Assembly (NCBI GenBank): GCA_026770025.1
Contig: JAMXDE010000037.1
Coordinates: 372,001 to 436,000, forward strand
Reading direction: 5' to 3'
From: Craspedostauros australis
Lineage: Eukaryota > Bacillariophyta > Bacillariophyceae > Mastogloiales > Achnanthaceae
DNA length: 64,000 nt
Positions 34,161 through 45,022 of the stretch are shown here, piece after piece. The notes beneath the pieces are model-generated. The model saw only the letters and a list, made by a program, of their open reading frames with translations. It ran no database searches and had not been told where the DNA came from. The translations under genes were made by a program, and so were the position numbers. Each line of letters starts with the position of its first letter. Position 1 is the stretch's first letter.

Positions 34161-37100
34161 CGACGTTTCAGCAACGAATGCACCGTGCCATTGCGCTGTG
34201 TTGACGTGCTTTGGGGCGACATCCTGCTGTGCTGCATGGTGCCATCGTGCTCGTATCGTGTCCATGTGCTGCCATCGACGCAAGCGCATGCCGATTCATT
34301 GAAAAGCCCTGATCGGCATCCGACAACGTGTCTCCATCTTTCACCATACGCGCGCTTGATGTGCTCTGATGTGCTCTGATGTACTTTGATGGTGTGTGAT
34401 GCGCTGGAGGATCCAACCGCAGCAGATTCGCTTCGTCATGAGGACCACCTCTGGCTGCAGCACCTCTCTTTCTATCACCATCTGCTCGCGTGTAATGGGA
34501 TCGCGTGTAATGGGATTGTGTGTGATTGGCTGTGTTGGTGTTGTGTGGGTAGGATCCGCGCGCAGGATGCTTCGTTGCCCAATGAGATTCACATCCCACC
34601 GCATCTATCCATCTCTGGCGCTGTACTCGTGGGCGACGGATTCGCATACAACAGCTTGTGCCGGTCGTGCTCAGGATGACCCATGCACCGCGGATTCACT
34701 TTGCAGTCACGGTCACGTCCGGCGGCGTCTGTCTATTTCCCATCATGTGCTCGCTTGTGATGCGCCCGGTGATTCAACCGCGGAGTGATCCAACCGCGGA
34801 GTGATCCAACCGCGGAGTGATCCAACCGCGAAGCGATTCCCCTCGCAGTGAGGATCACGCCCGACAGCGTCTCTCCTTCTCTGACCATATGCTCCGCCGT
34901 GTTGTGCCGCGCAGATGCCGCACTGGCGATCCATGTGCACAGTGATTCGCATCGCAATTACGATCAAATCAAACAGGCATCTCTCCATCTATCACCATAT
35001 GCTCGCTCGTGGTGTGCTGTGTCGATGTTGCTTGCAGCGATGCAATCCGCATGGCCTGGCGCTGAGCAGGGAGGGTCGCATCCGACATCGGCTCTCCGCG
35101 GCTCAACATCTGCTCGTGTGCATTCTGCTGTGTTGGTGTGTGGCGCGTAGGGTAATTCAACCGTAGCGGATCCACTTTGAAATCTTGATGGCATCGATGG
35201 CGGCCATCTATCTCTGACTCAGCATCCCCGCATGATCTGCAGTATTGGCGCGTGCCAAGTGATCCAACCATAGAATGAATCACTCTGCAGTCATTATCAC
35301 ATCTGATAGCACCCCACCTTCGCTGACCCTGCGCTCGTGTGTGACGAGGTTTGCGTGTGATGTCACGTGTTGATGTTGTCCAAAGTGATCCAAACGCATA
35401 GTGATTTCTTATGCAGTGCGCCGGCCTCCCACCGCATCCATCCATTTGACCACATGCTGGCGTGTGGTGGGCTGTGTTGGTGTGTGCGCAAGATGATCCA
35501 TGCACAGTAGATTCACTCTGCAGTGAGGATCATATCCACATCTGACAGCATCCCTCCATTTCTGGTCTTCTGCTTGCACATGCTATGTTGGCCTATGTTG
35601 GCCGCGTTGGTGTGTCTGTCTGACAATGGGAGCGCAATGGAGATCGTATCCAACAACATCCCTCCATCTCTCCCCAGGCACTCGCATGTGATGTGTTGAC
35701 ACGTGACATCCTGTGCTGGTGGTGGGTCAGGTGATCCAACCAAGGGTGATCCAACCGCAGATGATCCAACCGCAGATGATTAATTTTGCAGCAAGGATTA
35801 CATGCGACAGCGTTCACCCGTCTCTGACCCTGCATTCGTGTGCGGTGTGCTGCGTTGATGTTGCATATGGTGATTCAACCGTTGCAGATTCATTTCGCAG
35901 CGGAGATGACACCTGGCAGTGTCCACCCGCCTCCAAACATGTGCTCGTTTCTAGCATTCTCGCGTGTGATAGCATTTGTTGGCAGTGTGCACAGTGATCT
36001 ATGCGCAAGGCCATTCACTTTGCAGTGACAATCACATCTGACAGCGCCCTTGCATCTCCGACCCAATGCTTGTGCATGGTGACCTGTCTCGATGTGCGCG
36101 CTGGGTGATCCAACTCACACTGGATTCACCTCGCAGTGAGGATCACGTCAACAGCTCGCAGCGTCCCTCCATGTACCATCCACCATGTGTTCGAGTGTGT
36201 TGCGCCGGGTTCTCCAACCGCGGCGCGGTTCACTTGCAGCAACAATCACATCTGAACTCGTCTCCGCATCTTTGAACATGTGCTCGTGTATGCTGATGCT
36301 GCGTTGCCACTGCGCGAGGTGGTCCAAGCACAGCGAATTTACGTTGCAGCGAAGGTGGCATCCGACATCACCCATCCCTCTGTGACCATGTGCTCGTTTG
36401 TGATGTTTCCACGAGTGATGTACTCGCATGTGATGGGCTGCATGGATGGTGCACAGGTTGATCCTTCATTGTGCAGTTGTGATGACATCCGAGAGTGCCT
36501 CTCCATATCCGACCATGTACTTGGATGTGATATGCATGGTGGCCTCTGCGTGGCGACCTCTGTATGAACTCATTCATTGCCCATCGCGGATCGCATCCAA
36601 CAGTGTCCCCCATTCTTGGTCTTTTACTTGATGTCATGTGTTGTGGCGGCCTGTGCTGGGTGATCCATGCTCAGTGTGATCCATATGCAGGGTGATCCAC
36701 TTCGCAGTTGTGATTGTATCAGAGAGCGCCTCTCCACACGCGACCATGTGTGCTCAAATGTGATGTGCCAACTGTGCTATGCTATGTTGGTGCTGCGTAG
36801 GGTGACCCAACCGCATCTCCAGTTGCTGTGCGGTGAGGATCATATGCAATAGCGTCCATCCATCTCTGACCTAGTAGTCGCGTGTGGTTGGTTTGCATGG
36901 ATTGGCCTATGCTGGTCTGCATTGATGGCATGCAACGTGATCCAAACTCAGGATAGACTCTCTCGCTCCAAGGAGAGAATCGCCTATCACAGCGCCCCTC
37001 TATCTCTCGCCATGTGCTCACGTTGGATGCGCCGTGTTCATGTGTGTGCAGGGTGATCAACCGCAACGGATTCATCTTGCTGTGACGATCACATTCGCCC

Positions 37101-37530
37101 GCGCCCACCCATCTCTGGCCTTGTTGTGGTGTGTGATGTTCTGTGTTGGAGATGGCATTGCACACACCTTGCCTCCCTCTCTGAAAATGTGCTTGCATGT
37201 GCTGTGCCATGCTGAGGATCGTCGTGATGTTGGGTAACAGATCCACTTCGCGATGGGGGTTACATCGAACAGCCCCTCTGCGTCTCTCACAGCATGCTTC
37301 ATGTGCTGAGCTCTGTTGATGTTGTGTTGAGTGCTCGAACGCCAGTGGACTCATTCGGTGACGAGGACAACATTCACCATCATCCCTTCATCTCTCACCC
37401 TGTGTGCTCAAGTGTGTTGTGCGATCGCGTGCTGGGTTCAGATTGGGCAGGGCGATCTGACTGCATGTCAAGTGACTGAACAGCGAGGACTGTATCCCAC
37501 AATGTCTGTCAATCATCCAACAGAAGAGAG
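34160..37530 (+). repeat. Degenerate tandem-repeat field, unit about 110-130 bp
   Basis: The same set of words recurs in order along about 3.3 kb: GTGATCCAACCGCAG, then GATTCACTTTGCAGTGAGGATCAC, then ATCCGACAGCGTCTCTCCATCTCTGACCATGTGCTCG, then TGTGATGTGCTGTGTTGG. Units are strongly diverged and vary in length. A local 16-bp four-fold repeat (GATCCAACCGCGGAGT) lies at 34771-34834. The many small open frames are not genes. The array lies inside the 26-kb mobile unit. Confidence 0.75.
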
Positions 37531-37534
37531 CTGT

Positions 37535-37890
37535 GGTGATATGCTGCGATGTCATGCTGTGATGCCATGCCGTGGTGCCATGTCGTGACGCCATGCTATG
37601 GTGTGATGCTGTGCCGTGATGCCATGCCGTGATGACATGTTGTGATGCTGTGCTGCGATGGCATTCTGCGATGCCATGCTGTGATGCCATGCCGTGATGC
37701 CATGCCGTGACGCTGTGCCGCGACGCCATGCCGTTGCGCCATTTTGTGATGCCATGTTGTGATGCCATCTTGTGGTGCGATACCGTGCCGTGATGATCTG
37801 CCATTCTGTGATGCCATGCTGTGATGTCATGCGTCGATGCCATTCTGCGATGCCATGCCATGATGTCATGTTAGGGTGTCATGCTCGGAT
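37535..37890 (+). repeat. 13-bp minisatellite (GTGATGCCATGCC type)
   Basis: Consecutive 13-bp units with the consensus GTGATGCCATGCC, best preserved at about 37670-37790. It abuts the larger tandem-repeat field. Long frames on the minus strand rich in WHH and AS come only from this repeat. Confidence 0.85.
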
Positions 37891-38867
37891 GTCACTTTCG
37901 GATGTTCCGTTGATGCTGTGCTTCGATGGTAGTCGTATTGCGGCGTTGGATGCCTCTCCTTTGTTGTGAATACAGCCCACCAGGGCGCTCGTCCTCAATG
38001 AACGTTGCAGTGCGTTGGACATCGTGCTTGCGTGTGGAATAGCAAAAGATCGACGAGACCAAATGACTGCGAAAACGCATTTGCTTCCACCCCAGCAAGA
38101 ACGACGGCGAACAAGTCTGCTTTCTCTGTGTGAACATCTGTCATCAGCCAGTGGGCGGGCTCTTCCAAACTTCACGACCCGGTGATTTCGGCGTTTCAAG
38201 ACGTGTTGTGTGTTGCCTGCGAACCCAAGAGACCACCTCCAGAGACACAAGAAGACCCTCTCAAAATCCAATTCGACACTTGATCGATCTGGTCGAGAGC
38301 CATCAATTCGACACACAGTTCGTTTGATCGGGCACCCGTCCTCTCTGGCAACAAAGTCAACGACGTATGCATTTGTCACATCGGGACATTTCTTCATTTA
38401 AGGAAGCATGAAACGAAAGTTGTGGACAGATGGGACATTGACATGTGTTAACGTCCGTCCAACCGAATAAGGAGCATGCCAACCCGCAAGCCGAAACGGA
38501 AATGGAGAATCCTGTTCTCCCCAGAAGCTAATCGAACATCGACGACTTCGATCGAAGCGAAATCGAGAAGCCCAGGAAATTGAAGAAGGCAATTCCACGT
38601 CTATCCGCGGTACGAGAATCTGGAAAGATGTGTGTGGACAACGTCTGGAGAACGTCGACTGAGACTGTCTTCCAACCATGTGTACGACGTCCAAAAGCCA
38701 AGCCATCCAGGTTTGGACACATGTTGTCTTCTAAACCCACAACATCCTTGGCTTGACGGGCGATATCGGAGTCGACTCTAAAATAATTTAAGACGGGCCA
38801 CTGCGAGGGTATCTTGTGGCCCGGCCGGCGTGTAGAGGTTAGCCTAGATGCTTATAACTTTTATAAG
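37891..38867. other. Interval before the right transposase element, decayed sequence
   Basis: A minus-strand frame at 38397-37879 (172 codons) and smaller frames exist, but none shows a known domain. From about 38790 the sequence GGCCACTGCGAGGG...GTGGCCCGG may be a decayed outer end of the inner element. Confidence 0.35.
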
Positions 38868-38953
38868 AGCCCGATCAGTGAGTCGACCAATCGTTTGAAA
38901 TGAAGAGTCTAATCGGATTTCTGGGATTTTTAAAATAAGCACATATTCGCAAT
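38868..38953 (+). repeat. Inner inverted repeat, left copy
   Basis: About 90% identical over 86 bp to the reverse complement of 44799-44884, starting AGCCCGATCAGTGAGTCGAC. In the right copy this segment sits directly inside the outer 132-bp repeat. Confidence 0.85.
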
Positions 38954-39360
38954 CCTTGTAGTCTCTTTATGTACATGTCACCTTTTCAGTGCTTAGTAAA
39001 GCTTATTTTACGTTTTATGCACCGATCAATGTGTTCATTCTAGTCATGTGGATCCAACCACACAAAAATCGTTGGTAGTTGTCGAAGGTTCTATGATGTT
39101 CTGAGATATTTATCGTCAGGTGATCAGTCACGCACTTGCTTCCGAAGGTGTCAGTCGTTTGGTACGCGTTAATTACACGTTAGCATGTGCCACAGGATTC
39201 CACATTCTGCTCGTCACAAAACAGATGACACAAAACACATCACACAAAACACATCATCTCCATCATTTCGCAAATTCGCGCCACACGTTCGCTCCATTTC
39301 ACAACTTGGCTCGCCAATGCCATGCACACTCGCCCTTTCGCTCAATGCACGTTCTCGTCA

Positions 39361-39393
39361 GAGTAGTAGTAGTAGTAGTAGTAGTAGCAGTTG
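39361..39393 (+). repeat. AGT trinucleotide microsatellite
   Basis: About nine AGT units upstream of the right transposase start. They add a polyvaline run to the upstream extension of that frame, which speaks against the extension being translated. Confidence 0.85.
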
Positions 39394-39515
39394 TTGTTGT
39401 TGTCAACGAATGGTCGACCATTCATCGTTTTCTCTCCTTCCTCACTTCATCTCAACCAGTGCACACCATCACATCCAACCGGCAAACCACACTACTCTCC
39501 ACCAACAACTCCACC

Positions 39516-42500
39516 ATGTTTCTCTCTGCTGCTGACAAGGCCCATCCCAAGGATGCCAACCCCTCCCCCAGTAAGAAGCCACGTTCTGCTCGCCCTGCAT
39601 CTGCTCACCCTGTGCCTGCTCCTCCTGCCGACTCCAAGGGAAACTTGCTCCCTACCACGGAGCAACTGTTGCCTGACAAGCCATCCGCTACGTTGAGGAA
39701 GCCAAGCACCATCACACGAGTGATTGATGTGAAGCCGATGTCTGCAGCGGATGGCGGCCTCGTCCCGAACGGTACGCATGCGCACGCTCGTGAGCTGCAT
39801 GTGTTCGTCCACATCCTAGACAGCAACGGAGGCGTCTTTGACGACTCCCATGTCGAGGTGCGTTCGGAGGGACGAGGTGTTGGCGATGGAACAGTGGTGA
39901 GCGTTTTCGTGAACGCGCCACCCCCGCCTGCTGCGCCTGACGTTGCACCACCTGTCGAGCCTACCCCGCCAGCTAGGCTTCCCCGCCAATGCAATACGAT
40001 TGTTGCTGGCCGCTACGCAGACACCTCCAATGATAGCGACAGCACGTACGTTGACGAGGAGGAAAAACAGACGCGCGCCGGCTGGGGCAGGAGGGGCGGC
40101 AAGTTTGAGTGTGACCCGACAGAGGAGGGCAGCTGGAGGCGCGATGCCATCGTTCGTGCGATGGCGGCTCTTGGATCTAACCTAGATTCAAAACTGTTGC
40201 AGCTGATGCCGAAAAAAGGGTTTGTTCTCACAGGCAGACACGATCGGACCATCTGGAGCTACATCAAACAGGTGTGGAGTGTCGCATCGTGTGCACTTTG
40301 GACTGTCCTGCTTCCAGAAGAGGGCGTGCCAACTTGTCAGATGGAACAGGTGGTTGCATACGTACGCGGCAATGTGGAACTTCCTCCAACGATGTTGGCA
40401 TCTAACCTCTACACTGTGGGCTTGCTCGGAGAAACTACATCATCCCGCACAGTTAGAGCTGCTCTGGCCATGTCTGCACCACATGCACAATGCACTGCTA
40501 TCCTGGGTAGGCATGCACAAGGATTGTCGGAGGAACAGAACGCCCGCATGCTTCCCAAACGCGACATCATCACGCAAAGCCAGGCAAGCACCTTGCGTCG
40601 CTACTTCGACAAGTTGAGTCACGGCGAAATCGTACCTGCGCGAGTTCTTCAGTACCGTGTGGGTGCCTGCAATCTCTCTGGTGTGGTGTCCTTCCTCATG
40701 AACACGACTACGTACAAGGCAGGGTTGAGTCACACGGTAAAGTATGGTGGTGTCCAATTTGACAATGTCCCGGTGTTCGATCGTGGAAGCACCACCATCC
40801 GAGACTTATTCGGCATGTACTCGTCAACGACTAACAACCCAGTGGGAAGGCCCGCCTTCACCACCATTACTAACCTACTCACACGCAAAAGCAAAATCAA
40901 GACAGGCCTCTCTTCCTTTGAGAGTTACTTCTGGATGGCGACGGAGAAACTGAAACAGGCAATTTCGCGCCTAGTAGAGCTACTCAAGGCTAAGTATGAA
41001 GCAGACGGGGAGGAGGAAAACGATGATGCTGTGGATGCCAATGACGAAAGCTACCACGACAATGATGATCCCAGTGACGTCATCGCACAGCATGAACGCA
41101 CAGCCGATTCCCTGTTGCATGCGCTTGGACTGATTGTTGTGTTCCTCAAATGGGAATTCACCGCCTCCCACATGCAGCTTCAGTGTGACGATCCAATGCA
41201 CTCGGCCGCGTTCGCTCTCACTGCCAACAAGGAGAAGAAGAAGGGAACAACCACATCAACCAATCAACGCAAACCACGCACCAACAAGCACAAGCGCAAG
41301 AAGAACACTCTCACAAATGACATTCCTGTGGTCATGACAAACGAACAACCACGTAAAGTATGCAACCGTTGTGGCGCAGCAATGCGATTTGTGAATGATC
41401 GTTTTGTCCCTTTTGTCAAAATGCTTAAGGACAACGAACTCGCAGAACACAAAGACGAATTGCAATCAATGCTTGTGGCGGCGCCAGGATTCGCCAATGA
41501 AATCGTTAAATACATGGCTCACAAAGTGCGTGCGAAAGTTCAATTCCAACAAATCGAATTTTATCAATCCCAACTCAACGAAAAGCCTGAAAGAGCCTAT
41601 GTGGTACTCGACCATAAGCAAAAAATTCTACCGACAGGCCAAGGCGAAGCCCAACAAGAATATTGGGGGAAGAAGGGGATGTCACTGCTTGGGGCAATGG
41701 TCATCACGTGTCGCAACGACATTTTTACTTATCGGTTCATCGACATTGTGGTCGAGGGAAGACCGACGCAAGACACACTTCAAGTTGGTGGACTGCTGGA
41801 GATTGTGCAACAAAAGGTCAAAGACATTTACCCATCCGTGACTGAAATCATCCTACAGAGCGATAATGCATGTTGTTTCGCCAGTCACGAGCACATCGCG
41901 CTCATCACGTCCAAACTGAACAAGAAACTTGCGACACGAAAAGCAGCTAAAATCATCGCGTGGATCTACACAGAGGCCCAAACCGGTAAGAGCATGCTGG
42001 ACACCCACTTCGCGTACATCACACGTGTACTGCGAAAATACGTGCAAAGTGGCAAGGACATCAAGACCCCTTTCCAAGTCTTCCTCGCGCTCCAAGCCGG
42101 TAACATCGCAGGTACGACAACAGTACTTGTCAACGCGTCGTCCCTTGAAGGCAACATCACGTCGTTTCCAGGCGCACCAAAACGACGATTCCGTGCAAGT
42201 GGACAACAGGTACGTCAAACTCACGAGGTGAAGTATGACGATGACCAGGCGCGGTTGGTGGCTGCATCTGGCATCACCGAAGACGTCGTGGTGAAGAGCA
42301 CCGAATGGGAGGGCTGGAGTATCAACGAGTTGGGTGTCATCGCGGACAAAACATTCACGTCCGACAAGCCGGCAATTACGTCCGAATCATTCAGGAAGAC
42401 GGACAAGACGCGCAAAATGGGGCGTACAGCAACAGAGAGCAAGGCGTTCGCGATCGGCAAAGCCCTCCAAGACGGACAACGGCACCTACCGTCCGATCAC

Positions 42501-43034
42501 ACCACAGCGTTCAAAGACCAGACAGCAGGAACAGAACACCCACCACTCGCGGTGCAAGGCTGGGCAAGCAAAACAACACGGACCAACGCCAAACTACCAG
42601 ACTACATCGCGGCGAAATTGAAGGACATCTGCAAAGCGTCCGCGAAGGATCCGAAAAACAGACCATCCGAACACGAAGCACACGAGCAATTGATGGGCGA
42701 CGAAAGAACCAAAACTGACTGGTACGTGCAACTGCACGCAAATCCCATGCGCGTGAAAGCGTCGCTGTTTGCAGCGTACAGTGCCAAGCAACGCAAACAA
42801 AACCAGGAGGCTGTGCTCACCAAGACAGAAACCAACACAACAAACAAAGCAACAGCAGCATCCGCAATTGTGGCAATCCACAATGCACCAGCGAAAACAG
42901 AGGAAGAGCAGAGAGAAGAGGAGTTGCAGAGAGAAGAAGAGCAATTGGAGAATCAGAGGTGGTGTGATGCTCACACAATGAAGGCCAACACAGAAAGTGA
43001 GGCTGTGTTGGATGATGAGACGGACATTTTGTGA
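39516..43034 (+). CDS. Intact transposase-like protein of an unassigned family
   Basis: 1172 residues from an ATG with a favourable CCACC context. The frame is open upstream to a GTG at 39120, but that part includes a microsatellite and is not used. The N-terminus is proline-rich, then comes a helical middle region (GGKFECDPTEEGSWRRDAIVRAM, IWSYIKQVWSVASC). A zinc-type cluster LQCDDPMHSAAFAL...CNRCGAAM (about 549-625) precedes the core: LDHKQKILPTG (Asp about 699), KKGMSLLGAM, IILQSDNACCFAS (Asp about 783), and WIYTEAQTGKSMLDTHFAYI (Glu about 820, Asp about 829). This order suggests an RNase-H-like DDE/DDD enzyme that would cut and join the element ends, but superfamily and third acidic residue are uncertain. 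The C-terminus is charged. It has no stop or frameshift and may still be active. Confidence 0.68.
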   Translation: MFLSAADKAHPKDANPSPSKKPRSARPASAHPVPAPPADSKGNLLPTTEQLLPDKPSATLRKPSTITRVIDVKPMSAADGGLVPNGTHAHARELHVFVHILDSNGGVFDDSHVEVRSEGRGVGDGTVVSVFVNAPPPPAAPDVAPPVEPTPPARLPRQCNTIVAGRYADTSNDSDSTYVDEEEKQTRAGWGRRGGKFECDPTEEGSWRRDAIVRAMAALGSNLDSKLLQLMPKKGFVLTGRHDRTIWSYIKQVWSVASCALWTVLLPEEGVPTCQMEQVVAYVRGNVELPPTMLASNLYTVGLLGETTSSRTVRAALAMSAPHAQCTAILGRHAQGLSEEQNARMLPKRDIITQSQASTLRRYFDKLSHGEIVPARVLQYRVGACNLSGVVSFLMNTTTYKAGLSHTVKYGGVQFDNVPVFDRGSTTIRDLFGMYSSTTNNPVGRPAFTTITNLLTRKSKIKTGLSSFESYFWMATEKLKQAISRLVELLKAKYEADGEEENDDAVDANDESYHDNDDPSDVIAQHERTADSLLHALGLIVVFLKWEFTASHMQLQCDDPMHSAAFALTANKEKKKGTTTSTNQRKPRTNKHKRKKNTLTNDIPVVMTNEQPRKVCNRCGAAMRFVNDRFVPFVKMLKDNELAEHKDELQSMLVAAPGFANEIVKYMAHKVRAKVQFQQIEFYQSQLNEKPERAYVVLDHKQKILPTGQGEAQQEYWGKKGMSLLGAMVITCRNDIFTYRFIDIVVEGRPTQDTLQVGGLLEIVQQKVKDIYPSVTEIILQSDNACCFASHEHIALITSKLNKKLATRKAAKIIAWIYTEAQTGKSMLDTHFAYITRVLRKYVQSGKDIKTPFQVFLALQAGNIAGTTTVLVNASSLEGNITSFPGAPKRRFRASGQQVRQTHEVKYDDDQARLVAASGITEDVVVKSTEWEGWSINELGVIADKTFTSDKPAITSESFRKTDKTRKMGRTATESKAFAIGKALQDGQRHLPSDHTTAFKDQTAGTEHPPLAVQGWASKTTRTNAKLPDYIAAKLKDICKASAKDPKNRPSEHEAHEQLMGDERTKTDWYVQLHANPMRVKASLFAAYSAKQRKQNQEAVLTKTETNTTNKATAASAIVAIHNAPAKTEEEQREEELQREEEQLENQRWCDAHTMKANTESEAVLDDETDIL

Positions 43035-44798
43035 TGGCTGTGCGTCACCGCAATAACACTAGTTGTGGAGTTTTGTGGGGGATGAGTCGTGATACGTAGA
43101 CTACTCTAGAGAGCATCCAAAATCCATCCAAACATCTGCTTATCATGCTATATCTCAATAATACATGGTTTACAATTAAATCTATACATTGCATACGTAC
43201 ACATGACTATCAATGCATCAGAATATCGAAGGTAGATTGAAATAGAAGTTATTTTTATTGTCATGTTGGTCCACCACACTGTTGTGTGGTGGATTCACAA
43301 AATTCTCGATCAAGCAATGTTGCCCTCCCCTCAGCACCCATGATCATCATCATCATTCTGGTATTTCTGCAAACTGCGCACCACAATGGCTCTGTATGCT
43401 CCTCATCTATCCACTCCATGAAGGACAGAACATTTCTGCCACATTGCATGCCCCAAAGTGTCGATACACTGAAAAAAAGCGATTTCAAAAAACGATTTGC
43501 AAGCCGGACGCGGTATGGATACGGATCCATACCTCATCCACATGACCCTTTCAGCTCCTCCACATGACCCTCGTGCATTCCCACACTCCCTGGCGACACG
43601 CTGACGCATCCAGAGGGGGCTGGACATGAATGGTACGGGTGGTACACCTCCATATGATGATGCCGTTGCTTTTTTGGGCGCCCCACCAAAAAATGACCTG
43701 TCTGTACTCATTCGAGGCCGCAGCCTCTTCCAGACAATATCGAAGGCGCAAACTTCGTCAGGACCATCTTCCGTTGGTGGCGCACGCATCTTGTATGGGT
43801 TAGTTGGCGATTGGGTGGCTTGATGATGCCTCCCCCTCACTGCCAAAGCCATGTGATGGGTACGCCGCGACCCGCCCAACAAAGCTCTTGCCCTCCACCT
43901 TTCCCTCCGCGCGGACACCTTCCCGATCCTCCCCGACCCTCAAACTTCGTGGGCGCGTTGGTGATGGCCTCTTGGATGTGCCTTGACCCTCCAAAGGTGT
44001 TGGTGTGGGCTGTGTATGGAGCACACAGGCCACATCCAACGAGCCAATTTGCCGCATTTTGGAGACGTTTGCGCGGAGGCCTGCGGCGGCCCCAAATCAA
44101 CCGCTCTCGCAGCCTCCGCTCGTCCACCCACCAAGGGTTGCATGGCGGTGACGGCGATGTGCTTGGATTTGTCGTTGGACCGCTGGTTGGTGCGGCGCCG
44201 AGGATGCCGTTGGACGGCCATTGTGGGATTTTTTTTGGGTTTCCGCCATCGTCATGTTGTTGTTTCGAGTTTGGCGCTCTCAACCAGTCGCACATATTGG
44301 GGTCTGAGGCAATTATCAACTATTGTACCAAAATGAACGAAGGCAGCATGACACAAAACACTTCGGGAGTACCAACCACACTCAACCCTTCCGTCACAAC
44401 GAAACACACAAGACGATGTTTCATGTCGTCCTGTGATTGGTGGTTCATGACGCAGCAACCAGTTTGGTGACGTAGACGACGGATCAGACAAACGGAGGGT
44501 AAATTGAACTTAAACGCACGCTCACCGCTTCTCCCACAACTCTACAACTAGTGCTATCGTGGACGGGTGTTGGATGGTCTGATCGGAACGCCTCAGGAAG
44601 AGACTAAACAATTCAAAATGGGAACAAACTTGCTCAACAGAAGAACAGCAAAGGGTTAACTTGGATCGATGTAGTCGTAGCCAAAAGGCTGAAACCCGAA
44701 GGAGATGGACGAATGTGCAAATCCATCGGTCCATAAAACATAAAATAGGGCCAACCTCGGAACTGGAATGGATTGGTATAAGTTTTAGATCTATGAAG
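43035..44798. other. Right interior of the mobile unit, no supported gene
   Basis: Overlapping frames on both strands (for example 43811-44470 plus and 44319-43837 minus) are proline-, glycine- and arginine-rich without domains. Likely 3' sequence of the transposase gene and filler. Confidence 0.4.
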
Positions 44799-44884
44799 AT
44801 TGCGAATATGTGCTTAGTTTGAAAATCCCAGAAATTCGACTACACTCTTCATTTCAAACGATTGGTCGACTCACTGATCGGGCT
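44799..44884 (-). repeat. Inner inverted repeat, right copy
   Basis: Reverse-complement partner of 38868-38953. It is contiguous with the right outer terminal repeat, separated by only two bases. Confidence 0.85.
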
Positions 44885-44886
44885 CA

Positions 44887-45018
44887 TAATAATGCTCGTA
44901 GGGGGGGCAATATTTCACACAGTAGCCCTCCACCTATAGGTCTATCTGTGTGCAAAGTTTCAGATAGGTCATAAAAGTCATTACGGCTCAGATGCACGCT
45001 TCCTAGAGTAACCGGGTC
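44887..45018 (-). repeat. Right terminal inverted repeat, 132 bp
   Basis: Perfect reverse complement of 18686-18817, ending CCTAGAGTAACCGGGTC and followed by the CTAT duplication. Confidence 0.92.
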
Positions 45019-45022
45019 CTAT
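45019..45022 (+). repeat. Target-site duplication CTAT, right copy
   Basis: Immediately follows the right terminal repeat and matches 18682-18685. Confidence 0.7.

Larger units (their letters stand above)
18686..45018. mobile_element. 26.3-kb terminal-inverted-repeat transposon, nested and composite
   Basis: Bounded by 132-bp terminal inverted repeats that match base for base by eye (18686-18817 and 44887-45018) and begin GACCCGGTTACTCTAGGAAG. The flanks show a 4-bp CTAT duplication. Inside are a TLDc pseudogene, two divergent transposase-like genes (one split by a Harbinger-like element), tandem-repeat fields and a second, inner inverted repeat around the right transposase. The ends are pristine while much of the interior is decayed, so either the whole unit moved recently or the ends were homogenised. 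No DNA polymerase, retroviral-type integrase, capsid or reverse transcriptase motif was seen, which argues against Polinton or LTR types. The superfamily is unassigned; 4-bp duplications are known in several DNA-transposon groups. Confidence 0.75.

Noticed and set aside
37388-37869. Long minus-strand open frames rich in WHH and AS
   Set aside because: They are produced by the 13-bp minisatellite read in several frames and have no real protein character.
37879-38397. 172-codon minus-strand frame before the right transposase
   Set aside because: It has some protein-like stretches, but no motif could be assigned and its start lies next to a minisatellite; too weak to call.
39120-39515. N-terminal extension of the right transposase by 132 codons
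   Set aside because: It begins at a GTG, includes an AGT microsatellite giving polyvaline and low-complexity sequence, and the ATG at 39516 has a better context.
43811-44470. 219-codon plus-strand frame right of the intact transposase
   Set aside because: Proline- and arginine-rich with long overlapping frames on the other strand and no domain; likely chance opening in GC-rich sequence.
18686-45018. Reading the 26-kb unit as a Polinton/Maverick or an LTR retrotransposon
   Set aside because: No protein-primed polymerase, capsid, protease, integrase or reverse transcriptase motif was seen, the ends are inverted rather than direct, and the duplication is 4 bp.
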